In this document: one piece after another, positions 1-6,978 of the stretch
Layout: the number at the start of each line of letters is the position of its first letter
Numbering within the stretch: the first letter of the stretch is position 1
Assembly: GCA_017964345.1 (NCBI GenBank)
Contig: JAGCSD010000200.1
Location: 1-11,459 of the forward strand
Source: Clostridia bacterium
Lineage (GTDB): Bacteria > Bacillota > Clostridia > Christensenellales > QALW01
Length of the DNA: 11,459 nucleotides
Reading direction: 5' to 3'
Program-made: the position numbers and the translations under genes
The notes under the pieces: model-generated
What the model was told of the DNA's origin: nothing
The model's input: the letters and a program-made list of their open reading frames with translations, nothing else
Database searches by the model: none

Positions 1-23
1 GTAAGGAAGATAAAAAAGCAATC

Positions 24-65
24 TTTATTTATTGAAAAACGAAATTTATTTATTGAAAAACGAAA
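24..65. repeat. Perfect tandem duplication of a 21-bp AT-rich unit
   Basis: Bases 24-44 and 45-65 are identical, head to tail. Each unit starts TTTATTTATTG and ends AAAAACGAAA. The unit is two helical turns long, so both copies present the same face of the DNA. The pair lies about 40 bases upstream of the metY-like promoter. It sits between short inverted arms, AAAAAAGCA at 12-20 and TGCTTTTTT at 70-78, which could fold into a weak long-loop hairpin. It could be a duplicated regulator site, an UP-like AT-rich element or simple slippage; the sequence does not decide. Confidence 0.85.
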
Positions 66-105
66 CTTCTGCTTTTTTGCACGGCGTTTGCATACGCTAA
101 AGTCT

Positions 106-134
106 TTGACGAAAAGAAAAAAATACCGTATAAT
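106..134 (+). promoter_or_regulatory. Sigma-A promoter of the metY-metA unit
   Basis: A -35 TTGACG at 106-111 and a perfect -10 TATAAT at 129-134 are separated by exactly 17 bases. The implied transcript start is near 141, giving a leader of only about 27 bases before the ATG at 168. That is too short for a SAM (S-box) or T-box riboswitch, so any methionine control probably acts on the DNA, for example through the tandem repeat just upstream. Confidence 0.8.
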
Positions 135-167
135 CTATATATATTCTATCGTTACGGGGGTAAATAT

Positions 168-1436
168 ATGAAAATCGGAACGACTTGCGTACAGGGCGGC
201 TATCGTCCGCAAAACGGAGAACCTCGCGAGGTCCCCATTATTCAAAGCACCACGTTCAAATATGACACCGGAGAAGCAATGGGCAAACTGTTTGACTTAG
301 AGGCAAACGGATATTTTTATTCCCGTCTGCAGAACCCGACGTGCGATACCGTGGCGGCGAAAATCTGCGCTATGGAAGGCGGAACGGCGGCAATGCTGAC
401 GTCCTCGGGCATGGCGGCAAGTTTTTTGGCGGTCTTTAACCTGTGCAGCGCAGGCGATCACTTTATCTCTTCCGCTGCCATTTACGGCGGCACCTACAAC
501 TTGTTTGCCGTCACGCTCAAGCGTATGGGCATTGACGTCACCTTTGTTTCGCCTGACGCAACGGAGGAAGAACTCGACGCGGCGTTTCGTCCCAACACGA
601 AGCTCGTGTTTGGGGAAACGGTCGCCAACCCCGCCCTGCGCGTGCTGAATTTTGACAGGTTCGCGTCGGCGGCGCACGCGCACGGCGTGCCGCTGATTGT
701 GGATAATACCTTTCCCACGCCCGTGAACTGCCGGCCGTTTGAATGGGGCGCCGACATCGTCACGCACGCCACCACGAAGTATATGGACGGTCACGGCAGT
801 GCCGTCGGCGGCGCGATCGTCGATTCCGGGAAGTTTGACTGGACCAAATATCCCGAAAAATTCCCCGGACTGACGACGCCGGACGAAAGCTATCACGGCG
901 TAACGTATACCGAACTCTTCGGGCTTGCCGGCGCGTATATCACCAAAGCGGTGGCGCAGCTCATGCGCGATCTGGGCGTTACGCCCGCGCCGATGAGCGC
1001 GTATCTTTTGAATATCGGGTTGGAAAGTCTGCACGTTCGCATGAAAAAGCACTGTGAAAACGGGTTGGCGGCGGCGCGATTCCTCAAAACGCATCCGAAG
1101 GTCGCGTGGGTGAAATACCCCTCTCTGCCGGGCGATGAGGATTACGGGTTGGCGCAGAAATATCTGCCGGACGGTTCCTGCGGCGTTGTCAGTTTCGGCG
1201 TAAAAGGAGGACGCGCGGCAGCGGGCGCTTTCATGGAGAAACTCAAAATCATGGCGATCGAAACCCATGTGGCGGACGCGCGGTCCTGCTGTCTGCACCC
1301 GGCGACCACCACACACCGGCAGTTGTCCGACGAGGAGCTGCTTGCCGCCGGCGTCAAGCCCGACCTTGTACGCCTGTCCTTCGGCTTGGAAGATGCCGAT
1401 GATTTGATCGCGGACTTAGCACAAGCACTGGAATAA
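168..1436 (+). CDS. metY: O-acetylhomoserine sulfhydrylase-type PLP enzyme
   Basis: This 422-residue protein belongs to the Cys/Met metabolism PLP-dependent family, which is normally about 400-430 residues. It probably joins O-acetylhomoserine with sulfide (or methanethiol) to give homocysteine (or methionine) in the cytoplasm. Visible hallmarks are a YSRLQNPT segment (residues 51-58) that contacts PLP phosphate, VDNTF with Asp179 for the pyridine nitrogen, and THATTKYMDGHG with Lys204 as the Schiff-base lysine. The closing segment with VRLSFGLED near residue 403 is also typical. The ATG follows GGGGG at 156-160 with a 7-base gap. The next gene is a homoserine acyltransferase 12 bases downstream, which supports the O-acetylhomoserine route over cystathionine gamma-synthase or methionine gamma-lyase, the main alternatives in this family. 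A MetY/MetZ-type subfamily assignment is inferred. Confidence 0.9.
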   Translation: MKIGTTCVQGGYRPQNGEPREVPIIQSTTFKYDTGEAMGKLFDLEANGYFYSRLQNPTCDTVAAKICAMEGGTAAMLTSSGMAASFLAVFNLCSAGDHFISSAAIYGGTYNLFAVTLKRMGIDVTFVSPDATEEELDAAFRPNTKLVFGETVANPALRVLNFDRFASAAHAHGVPLIVDNTFPTPVNCRPFEWGADIVTHATTKYMDGHGSAVGGAIVDSGKFDWTKYPEKFPGLTTPDESYHGVTYTELFGLAGAYITKAVAQLMRDLGVTPAPMSAYLLNIGLESLHVRMKKHCENGLAAARFLKTHPKVAWVKYPSLPGDEDYGLAQKYLPDGSCGVVSFGVKGGRAAAGAFMEKLKIMAIETHVADARSCCLHPATTTHRQLSDEELLAAGVKPDLVRLSFGLEDADDLIADLAQALE

Positions 1437-1448
1437 GGAGAATCATTC

Positions 1449-2375
1449 ATGCCGATCAAAATTCCCAACGATCTGCCTGCCGTACAAACGCTTGCGGACG
1501 AAAATATTTTCGTGATGACCGAAACACGGGCGATCACACAGGATATTCGCCCGCTTCGGATTCTGCTCTTGAATCTGATGCCTAAAAAAATCGAAACGGA
1601 AACGCAGTTATCACGTCTTTTAGGCAATACGCCCCTGCAGATCGAGCTGACGCTGATCCGCACGGCGACGCACGAACCGCAAAACACGGCGCGCGACCAC
1701 CTTTTGGCGTTTTATAAGACGTTTGGCGACGTCAAAGACGAATCCTTCGACGGCATGATCATTACCGGCGCGCCGGTGGAGCATTTGGCGTTTGAGGAGG
1801 TTGATTATTGGCGGGAGCTGTGCGAAATCATGGAGTGGAGCAAGACCCACGTTCACAGCACTCTGCATATATGCTGGGGCGCGCAGGCGGGACTGTATTA
1901 TCATTACGGTATTCTGAAATATCCGCTTGAAAAGAAGTTGTTCGGCGTGTTTGCCCATAAGGCGGACTACCCGCGCTCCATGCTTCTGCGCGGGTTTGAC
2001 GAGGTCTTTTATGTGCCGCATTCCCGCCATACCGAGGTGCGGCGCGCGGACATCGAAACAAAAAAAGACCTGCGGGTCTTGGCGTCTTCCGAGGAAGCCG
2101 GCGTGCATATCGTCGCTGCGGTCGGCGGACGGCAGTTCTTCGTGCTCGGTCACGCCGAATACGACGCGCTGACGCTGGACGCGGAATACAAGCGTGATCT
2201 GGCGGCGCATCTGCCCATCGAGATCCCTAAGCACTATTATCCCGAAAACGACGCCTCAAAACCGCCGCATCTGCTTTGGCGCGCGCATGCCAATCTGCTG
2301 TATACCAACTGGCTCAACTATTTTGTGTATCAATCCACACCATACGATCTGAACAAACTGAACGAAAACGGCTGA
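1449..2375 (+). CDS. metA: Homoserine O-acetyltransferase (MetA family)
   Basis: The 308-residue protein matches MetA in length and residue numbering. It transfers an acyl group from acyl-CoA to the homoserine hydroxyl, the committed step of methionine synthesis. The glutamine-amidotransferase-like fold is seen in HICWGAQAG with nucleophile Cys142, and GHAEYD with His235 and Glu237 as the other catalytic residues. Residue 111 is Glu ([12 protein letters not shown]). In characterised MetA enzymes Glu at 111 goes with acetyl-CoA and Gly, as in E. coli, with succinyl-CoA, so I infer acetyltransferase activity despite the frequent 'succinyltransferase' label. The start is set by AAGGAG at 1435-1440, eight bases before the ATG and overlapping the end of the upstream gene. 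It is cotranscribed with the sulfhydrylase that would consume its product. The stop codon lies inside the terminator stem. Confidence 0.95.
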   Translation: MPIKIPNDLPAVQTLADENIFVMTETRAITQDIRPLRILLLNLMPKKIETETQLSRLLGNTPLQIELTLIRTATHEPQNTARDHLLAFYKTFGDVKDESFDGMIITGAPVEHLAFEEVDYWRELCEIMEWSKTHVHSTLHICWGAQAGLYYHYGILKYPLEKKLFGVFAHKADYPRSMLLRGFDEVFYVPHSRHTEVRRADIETKKDLRVLASSEEAGVHIVAAVGGRQFFVLGHAEYDALTLDAEYKRDLAAHLPIEIPKHYYPENDASKPPHLLWRAHANLLYTNWLNYFVYQSTPYDLNKLNENG

Positions 2376-2404
2376 AGCGTAAAGCTTCGGCCGTTATTTT
2401 TTTA
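2367..2404 (+). terminator. Rho-independent terminator of metY-metA
   Basis: A 12-bp stem, AACGGCTGAAGC (2367-2378) with GCTTCGGCCGTT (2384-2395), contains one G-U pair and has a 5-base loop, GTAAA. It is followed by ATTTTTTTA. The metA stop codon TGA (2373-2375) sits within the left arm, so the last two metA sense codons are part of the terminator. Confidence 0.92.
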
Positions 2405-2463
2405 CTTCGCATACATAAATCCGATCGCCGCGCGCAAACTAACAAAAACGGGAAGTGATCCTA

Positions 2464-2541
2464 TTGCGGAACAACAACGGCATCGTGCTTATCCTCGCTT
2501 TGCTTGCCGTCGCCTTCGTCGGGGTGCTGATTTTATTTTAG
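2464..2541 (+). CDS. Tiny single-helix membrane peptide, 25 residues
   Basis: A TTG start at 2464 follows GGGAAGTGATCC (2450-2461), which closely resembles the extended Shine-Dalgarno sequence AGGAGGTGATCC, with about 8 bases from GGAAG to the start. The encoded peptide starts MRNNNG and continues with about 19 strongly hydrophobic residues (IVLILALLAVAFVGVLILF) to the stop, a single transmembrane helix with a short polar N-terminus. A GTG at 2455 in the same frame would add three residues, but it overlaps the SD. A hairpin terminator follows 10 bases after the stop. Size and composition recall tiny hydrophobic sporulation peptides such as the YjcZ group, but I see no diagnostic motif and assign no function. 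No promoter is evident in 2405-2450, so expression may depend on readthrough or an alternative sigma factor. Confidence 0.55.
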   Translation: MRNNNGIVLILALLAVAFVGVLILF

Positions 2542-2550
2542 GAAGCCAAA

Positions 2551-2583
2551 GAAAAAGCACAGAAGCATCTTCTGTGCTTTTTC
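2551..2583. terminator. Bidirectional terminator between the tiny ORF and rubredoxin
   Basis: GAAAAAGCACAGAAG (2551-2565) pairs perfectly with CTTCTGTGCTTTTTC (2569-2583), a 15-bp stem with a 3-base loop. The A tract on the left arm and the T tract on the right arm allow it to act as a terminator on both strands. It serves the tiny + strand ORF ending at 2541 and the - strand rubredoxin gene ending at 2585. Confidence 0.88.
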
Positions 2584-2584
2584 C

Positions 2585-2740
2585 TTATTTCTTTTCAAAC
2601 ATATCTTTGGAAAGACCGCAGACGGGGCAAACCCAATCCTCCGGTACGTCCTCCCACGCCGTTCCCGGCGCGATGCCGCTGTCGGGATCACCTGCCGCGG
2701 GATCATACACGTACCCGCACGGGCAAACATACTTATCCAT
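2585..2740 (-). CDS. Rubredoxin with a CPCG first knuckle
   Basis: This 51-residue iron protein is an electron carrier, most likely passing electrons to the rubrerythrin encoded just upstream. The family pattern is clear: [18 protein letters not shown] (residues 10-27), [14 protein letters not shown] (29-42) and a short KDMF tail. The second knuckle, Cys38-Pro-Val-Cys41-Gly, is normal. The first reads Cys6-Pro-Cys8-Gly, one residue shorter than the usual Cys-x-x-Cys-Gly, and the frame is otherwise intact. The ATG at 2740 is preferred because AGGGGG lies about 8 bases upstream; an in-frame ATG at 2746 sits too close to that site and would add Met-Gln. The SD directly follows the rubrerythrin stop, so the two genes form an operon. 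Family assignment is secure; iron binding by the short knuckle is inferred. Confidence 0.93.
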   Translation of the reverse strand: MDKYVCPCGYVYDPAAGDPDSGIAPGTAWEDVPEDWVCPVCGLSKDMFEKK

Positions 2741-2754
2741 TTGCATTTCCCCCT

Positions 2755-3300
2755 TTATTTTTCGAAATATCGTTTCAAAAGTCCGGCAAAACCCTGTCCG
2801 TGCCGTGCTTCGTCTTTCGCCATTTCATGGACGGTATCGTGGATCGCATCCAGATTGAGCATCTTTGCTTTTTTGGCCAGTTCGAATTGTCCGGCGCAAG
2901 CGCCTGCTTCGGCAGCGGCGCGCAGCTCCAAGTTCTTTTTGGTTGAATCGGTTACGACTTCGCCCAAAAGCTCGGCAAAACGGGACGCGTGATCGGCTTC
3001 TTCAAACGCATAGCGTTTGAACGCCTCGGCAATTTCGGGATAGCCTTCCCGATCCGCAACGCGCGCCATGGCAAGATACATACCGACTTCACAGCATTCG
3101 CCGTTAAAATTGTCCTGCAAGCCCTTGAAGATTTCGGCGTCCACGCCCTGAGCGGAACCGACAATATGCTCGGTGGCATACGCGGCGGCTTCGACCTGCT
3201 CGTTGAACTTTTCTTTTTTGGCATGGCAGATCGGGCATTCCGCCGGTGCTTCCGGTCCCTCATGCACATAACCGCAGATTGAACAAACAAACTTTTTCAT
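2755..3300 (-). CDS. Reverse-type rubrerythrin
   Basis: This 181-residue non-haem iron protein is expected to reduce hydrogen peroxide (and, in clostridial relatives, oxygen) to water in the cytoplasm of anaerobes. The rubredoxin-like domain comes first (Cys6-x-x-Cys9 and Cys22-x-x-Cys25, residues 1-33), followed by a ferritin-like four-helix domain (about 45-181). That order is the reverse of classical rubrerythrin and matches clostridial 'reverse rubrerythrins' in length. Likely di-iron ligands are Glu71 in GECCEVGMY, Glu101/His104 in EEADHASRF, Glu131, and Glu164/His167 in KDEARHGQG. The start at 3300 is set by AGGGGG seven bases upstream; the reading frame extends to an earlier ATG at 3330 that lacks such a site. 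It is the first gene of an operon with rubredoxin, its probable electron donor. Peroxide control through PerR is known for clostridial relatives, but no full PerR box is visible here. Confidence 0.95.
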   Translation of the reverse strand: MKKFVCSICGYVHEGPEAPAECPICHAKKEKFNEQVEAAAYATEHIVGSAQGVDAEIFKGLQDNFNGECCEVGMYLAMARVADREGYPEIAEAFKRYAFEEADHASRFAELLGEVVTDSTKKNLELRAAAEAGACAGQFELAKKAKMLNLDAIHDTVHEMAKDEARHGQGFAGLLKRYFEK

Positions 3301-3320
3301 CTTATTTCCCCCTGTTTTTG

Positions 3321-3343
3321 AACCGGTCAATCCAGTTTTCTGG
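3321..3343. promoter_or_regulatory. Overlapping inverted repeats at the rubrerythrin transcript start
   Basis: AACCGG (3321-3326) and CCAGTT (3332-3337) are inverted arms around a 5-base spacer, with one wobble position. CCAG (3332-3335) also forms a perfect inverted repeat with CTGG (3340-3343) around TTTT. The two repeats share an arm and lie directly downstream of the -10 box, where a repressor could bind. They do not match a regulator site that I recognise. Confidence 0.4.
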
Positions 3344-3347
3344 TGCT

Positions 3348-3376
3348 ATTATAACGGATTTTCCCTTCTCTGTCAA
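3348..3376 (-). promoter_or_regulatory. Consensus sigma-A promoter of rubrerythrin-rubredoxin
   Basis: Read on the - strand, TTGACA (3376-3371) and TATAAT (3353-3348) are separated by exactly 17 bases, a full match to the sigma-A consensus. The transcript would start near 3341. Such a strong promoter suggests either high constitutive output or repression by a regulator. The leader carries overlapping inverted repeats at 3321-3343 that could be an operator. Confidence 0.9.
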
Positions 3377-3442
3377 GGTGACCTGTCGTGAATTTTTGAT
3401 GAAAACGCGGTTGGAACGAAAGACAAAGATTCAAACGGTTTT

Positions 3443-5572
3443 TTATCTCTCATTCACCCGCCAGACGGCGACGCCGTCCGTGTCATAGACGCATTCCGCG
3501 ACGGCGGCAAGAGCGGTGAGGTTGACCTCGTAGGAAGCGTATTCATCCGGTCCGACGATGATGTAATCCACGCCGTAGCGCGCGATCAGATCACGCGCGG
3601 CGTCGGCGTTCGCGTATATGGCGCCGATATCCCGTTGCAGACGCGTGAATTCCTTGGTCAGCCCGTGTGTGGAAAGAAACGAATGGGAGCCGCATACGAT
3701 ATTACGTCCGGTCATGCCGGTCACGGTGTTGTTGTAACGGTCGTTTGTGAGAAGCATGGCGTCCGGCTCTACGTTGTTTTCCACCCACCATGCTAATTTG
3801 ACCTGGGGCGCGGAGAAGATTTCATATTCATTCGAAACAGCCTCTCTGCCCATGGACAGCGCGCCGGAAACAACGCATATCAGCAGAACGAAGCACGCCA
3901 ATATCTTCATGCCGCGGATGGCTTTGAGTCTTTCCCAAATCAACAACATGAAATCCGCCACACCGCCGCACATTAGAATAAAAACGGGATAGAGAAGCTT
4001 GTTGTTGTCATAGGTGTTCGGCTGGAAGGCAAACGTTTCGGCGATCAGCCAAACCACGCCTATCGGCGCTAAAATGCTTTTTTGACGCTTGCTCGCCGAA
4101 AGGACCGCCGGCAGAATCAGCAAAGCGGGGATGCCGATATTCTTGATATTGAACCAAATGTAATTGTCCTGTCCGTTCACCCAGTTAAAGTGTGGGCGCA
4201 GGAAGCCGCCGCCGCCGCTCTGGCGGAACGTAAACAAGAAAAGCTGCGGCAGGGCAAGCACCAACACCACGCCCAAGAACAGCCCCCAAGTCGTCAGAAG
4301 CTCCTTAAAGTGACCGCGCGCAAGCGCCCACGCCAGCAAGCCGATAAATAACGCGCCGATGGGAATACCGCCTGCCAGCAGAGCGGCAAGCCCCGCCGTA
4401 TCGTAATTCTTTTTCGTTTGGAAAAAGACAAGGACAAAGGCGAGAACGGTCAATGCCGCGATTCCCCAGACGACAGCGCGCGCGAGGTGTGCTTTCAAAT
4501 CGACCATCACGGCTAACCGTGAGAGCATCCATACCGCGGCGATCAGTCCCATGGCGAGGAAATTATGCGTGCTGATAAGCGGCGTCAGTCCCGCCAAAAT
4601 ACCGGCATAGAGGAAGAAGCGCTTTTCTTTCATAAATACGGCGCGGTAGAGCAGATACAGCACGGCAAACAGCATCATCCACCCGAACAGCGTCGCCCGC
4701 TGAGGGATCATCATATCACACACGGTGTTTACCCAGCGGATCATCTTGTCGTTCAGGTTGGTGGGAGTTTCGTACAGCGCGGTAAACATCCGCGTGAAGT
4801 TGGAGGGATCGTTTTTCAGCCCGTCTAAGAAATAAAAGACGCCGAACCCGCCGTTAAAAAAGAAGAGCGTCCACGCCAAAGCCGCCTTGGCAAAGGTGCT
4901 GAGCCACAGACGGAAGAAAAGGAATCCGCCGCAGAATACCGAAAACGCCGCCGCCACCGTGGGCAAAATATAGGCAAACCGCAGAGAGGAACCCCAGAGA
5001 TAAACCGACGCGGACACGGTATCGCATAAAAACGGATAGGACACCTGATGCGTCGGCAGAATGTTGTAGACGAACGGCATGGTCTTCTGCACGACAGGCG
5101 TGGTGATGAAACTCAGATGAATGTTGGCGTCCCAGTAAGTGCTTTGCCCGAAAATCAGCCCGCCGTCCGCAGCGGGATAGAGGATATGGTTTGTTTCCAC
5201 TACGGTAAAGAACACGGTCATCGGCAGGATGAACCACAACGCGCGCCAATCTTCTTTTTTCCACGAAACGGGCGAAACCGGTTTTTTTGATTTCTTTTTT
5301 GCGTTCTTTTTTGCAAGGAAGAACGCCGCGGCGCAGAGCGCGCCGAGCGGGACGAGCGCGATCAAATGCGAAAGAACGGTAAAACCGAGCAGAAAAGAGC
5401 AGAGAACGGGCAGCCACATCAGAAGCGCGATACCCGCCGTGATACCGAGCCACAGGCGCGTCAGCGGTGAGAGCGCGGGGAACAGACGACGTGTCAGAAA
5501 CACGCCGCCGCACAGAAAAACGGTAAAATAAAGGAAACCCAGAAGGTTTCCTGTCAGGGTGCCTTGAAACAT
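3443..5572 (-). CDS. Polytopic membrane protein, GT-C glycosyltransferase-like
   Basis: This 709-residue protein has many hydrophobic segments spread through residues 8-570 and a soluble C-terminal part (about 580-709). The first extracytoplasmic stretch contains TYWDANIHLSFITTP (residues 145-159), followed by HQVSYPFLCDTVSA (175-188). An acidic residue followed by His in the first loop fits GT-C enzymes that use lipid-linked sugars, so a role in decorating cell-surface glycans is inferred. The C-terminal part has TGMTGRNIVCGSHS (618-631) and YGVDYIIVGPDEY (666-678), typical of large uncharacterised membrane proteins of this sort. A Lys-rich cytoplasmic-looking loop lies at residues 88-106. 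The ATG is 3 bases after the dnaA stop, with its SD (GGGGGGA) inside the last dnaA codons, so translation is probably coupled. I cannot name a substrate or a precise family. No clear terminator follows. Confidence 0.75.
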   Translation of the reverse strand: MFQGTLTGNLLGFLYFTVFLCGGVFLTRRLFPALSPLTRLWLGITAGIALLMWLPVLCSFLLGFTVLSHLIALVPLGALCAAAFFLAKKNAKKKSKKPVSPVSWKKEDWRALWFILPMTVFFTVVETNHILYPAADGGLIFGQSTYWDANIHLSFITTPVVQKTMPFVYNILPTHQVSYPFLCDTVSASVYLWGSSLRFAYILPTVAAAFSVFCGGFLFFRLWLSTFAKAALAWTLFFFNGGFGVFYFLDGLKNDPSNFTRMFTALYETPTNLNDKMIRWVNTVCDMMIPQRATLFGWMMLFAVLYLLYRAVFMKEKRFFLYAGILAGLTPLISTHNFLAMGLIAAVWMLSRLAVMVDLKAHLARAVVWGIAALTVLAFVLVFFQTKKNYDTAGLAALLAGGIPIGALFIGLLAWALARGHFKELLTTWGLFLGVVLVLALPQLFLFTFRQSGGGGFLRPHFNWVNGQDNYIWFNIKNIGIPALLILPAVLSASKRQKSILAPIGVVWLIAETFAFQPNTYDNNKLLYPVFILMCGGVADFMLLIWERLKAIRGMKILACFVLLICVVSGALSMGREAVSNEYEIFSAPQVKLAWWVENNVEPDAMLLTNDRYNNTVTGMTGRNIVCGSHSFLSTHGLTKEFTRLQRDIGAIYANADAARDLIARYGVDYIIVGPDEYASYEVNLTALAAVAECVYDTDGVAVWRVNER

Positions 5573-5575
5573 CGG

Positions 5576-6913
5576 TTATTCCCCCCGTAATTTCATGGTG
5601 ATATCGTCCACATAACCCCGGATCGCCGGATCGGTCTTGACCGCAGCGCGGATCTTGCCGATGCCGTTGATAATGGTGGCGTGGTCGCGCCCTCCGAATT
5701 CGTCCCCGATGCGGTTGGTGGACAGGTCGGTAAGTTCCCGGCAGAGATAATAGGCGATCTGCCGCGGCTGTACGATCGGACGGTCACGGCGCGGACCGAG
5801 CAGGTCTTCCGGCGCCAGACGGAAGAAATCCGCCACGGCGCGGATGATCATTTCGGGCGTGCAGTGCTTCTGCACTTCCGTATGATAATCCCGCAGCGCT
5901 TCCGCCGCCATGTCCATGGAAAGCTCGCGTCCGGTCAATGCCGAGAACGCCAGTACGCGCTTGAGCGCGCCCTCTAATTCACGCACGTTGTCGCTTGCCT
6001 TTTCCGCGATCAAAAAAAGAATATTGTCGTCCACCGCCGCGCGCTCCAGCTCCGCCTTTTTGCGCAGGATAGCCGCTCGCGTTTCGAGGTCCGGCGGCGT
6101 GATATCCACCACCAGTCCGCCTTCAAAGCGGGAGCAAAGGCGATCCGTCAGCGTGGCGATGTTCTTGGGCGGACGGTCGGAGGAGAAGATGATCTGTTTG
6201 TTGGCGGTGAAGAGGTCGTTGATATTATGGAAGATCTCTTCCTGCGTGCTCTCTTTTTTCTCCAAAAACTGAATATCGTCGATCATCAGAATATCGACGT
6301 TTTGGCGGTAACGCTCACGGAACGAGGTGATCTGATGCTTGGACAGCGCGTCGATAAATTCGTTGGTGTATTTTTCACACGTGATATACAAGACGCGCGT
6401 ATCGGGATGCGAGGCAAGGATATAATTGCCGATGGCGTGCATCAGGTGCGTTTTGCCCAGCCCCACGCCGCCGTAAATGAACAGGGGGTTGTTGATCGTC
6501 GCGGGCGCCTCCGCCACGGAAACCGCCGCGGCGTGCGCGAATTGATTGCTCGGACCGATCACGAAATTCTCAAACGTATACTTTTCGTTGAGCATGGGGC
6601 GCGGTACCGTGACCTTGGCGGGCGCGGCGGCGTCCATGACCGAAGCGGCTTCTTCCGCCAAAAGAAGGACCACGTCCGCGCCGGGACGGTCGATCACGAT
6701 ATTGAGCGCCGTCACCAAAGAGGAGTGTAAAGCGGACGTCGTCATGATATGGCGGCGGTGCAGTTCGCTCGGTGCGATCAGATATAAGGTATTATCTTTA
6801 TAAACCAGCGGTTTTAAGGTGCGGATCCATGTTTTATAGGAGATCGGATTGATATCCTGCGGAGTTTGCTCGATGATGGAGCAGATATGTTCAAAGATCG
6901 ATTCAGCGTCCAT
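5576..6913 (-). CDS. dnaA: Chromosomal replication initiator protein DnaA
   Basis: DnaA binds DnaA boxes at the origin, oligomerises with ATP and opens the duplex. The 445-residue protein has all four domains: a helicase-contact domain I (about 1-85), a short linker (86-108), the AAA+ domain III (109-330) and the DNA-binding domain IV (335-445). Walker A is GGVGLGKT (148-155) and Walker B is ILMIDD (208-213). The arginine-finger region is RLCSRFEGG (258-266) and sensor 2 lies in ASDNVRELEGA (306-316). The domain IV signature is FGGRDHATIINGIGKI (406-421). The start at 6913 follows AAAGGAG about 10 bases upstream; a longer frame to 6994 would put 27 atypical residues in front and run through the promoter. 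A DnaA box over its -35 suggests self-repression. The usual dnaN is not downstream. Confidence 0.98.
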   Translation of the reverse strand: MDAESIFEHICSIIEQTPQDINPISYKTWIRTLKPLVYKDNTLYLIAPSELHRRHIMTTSALHSSLVTALNIVIDRPGADVVLLLAEEAASVMDAAAPAKVTVPRPMLNEKYTFENFVIGPSNQFAHAAAVSVAEAPATINNPLFIYGGVGLGKTHLMHAIGNYILASHPDTRVLYITCEKYTNEFIDALSKHQITSFRERYRQNVDILMIDDIQFLEKKESTQEEIFHNINDLFTANKQIIFSSDRPPKNIATLTDRLCSRFEGGLVVDITPPDLETRAAILRKKAELERAAVDDNILFLIAEKASDNVRELEGALKRVLAFSALTGRELSMDMAAEALRDYHTEVQKHCTPEMIIRAVADFFRLAPEDLLGPRRDRPIVQPRQIAYYLCRELTDLSTNRIGDEFGGRDHATIINGIGKIRAAVKTDPAIRGYVDDITMKLRGE

Positions 6914-6949
6914 GTCCGGCACACTCCTTTCCGCTTTGACAGCGATACA

Positions 6950-6978
6950 ATCATACCATAAAAACGCCGGTTTATCAA
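6950..6978 (-). promoter_or_regulatory. Probable dnaA promoter overlapped by a DnaA box
   Basis: On the - strand, TTGATA (6978-6973) and TATGAT (6955-6950) are 17 bases apart, each one mismatch from the sigma-A consensus. The transcript start would be near 6943, about 30 bases before the ATG. TTATCAACA at 6972-6980, one mismatch from the DnaA box TTATCCACA, covers the -35, so DnaA binding there would block RNA polymerase. Autoregulation is inferred from this overlap and from known behaviour of dnaA genes. Confidence 0.65.

Noticed and set aside
12..78. Terminator of an upstream gene from arms AAAAAAGCA/TGCTTTTTT
   Set aside because: The stem is A-T rich, with only two G-C pairs and a 49-base loop, so it is too weak to call a terminator.
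140..167. SAM or T-box riboswitch before metY
   Set aside because: The leader from the predicted start is under 30 bases, far too short for either.
297..1316. A 339-codon - strand open frame
   Set aside because: It is antisense to the metY-like gene and has an Arg/His-rich, domainless product.
2410..2417. CATACATA as a sporulation sigma -10 for the tiny peptide gene
   Set aside because: No matching -35 is found at the right distance, and that position falls in the metA terminator stem.
3377..3442. Terminator for the GT-C-like gene
   Set aside because: I found no GC-rich hairpin with a T tract on the - strand here, so readthrough into the rubrerythrin operon cannot be excluded.
6371..6379. 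TTTTTCACA, a match to the loose DnaA box TTWTNCACA, inside dnaA
   Set aside because: A single degenerate match within coding sequence is expected by chance and it is not part of a cluster.
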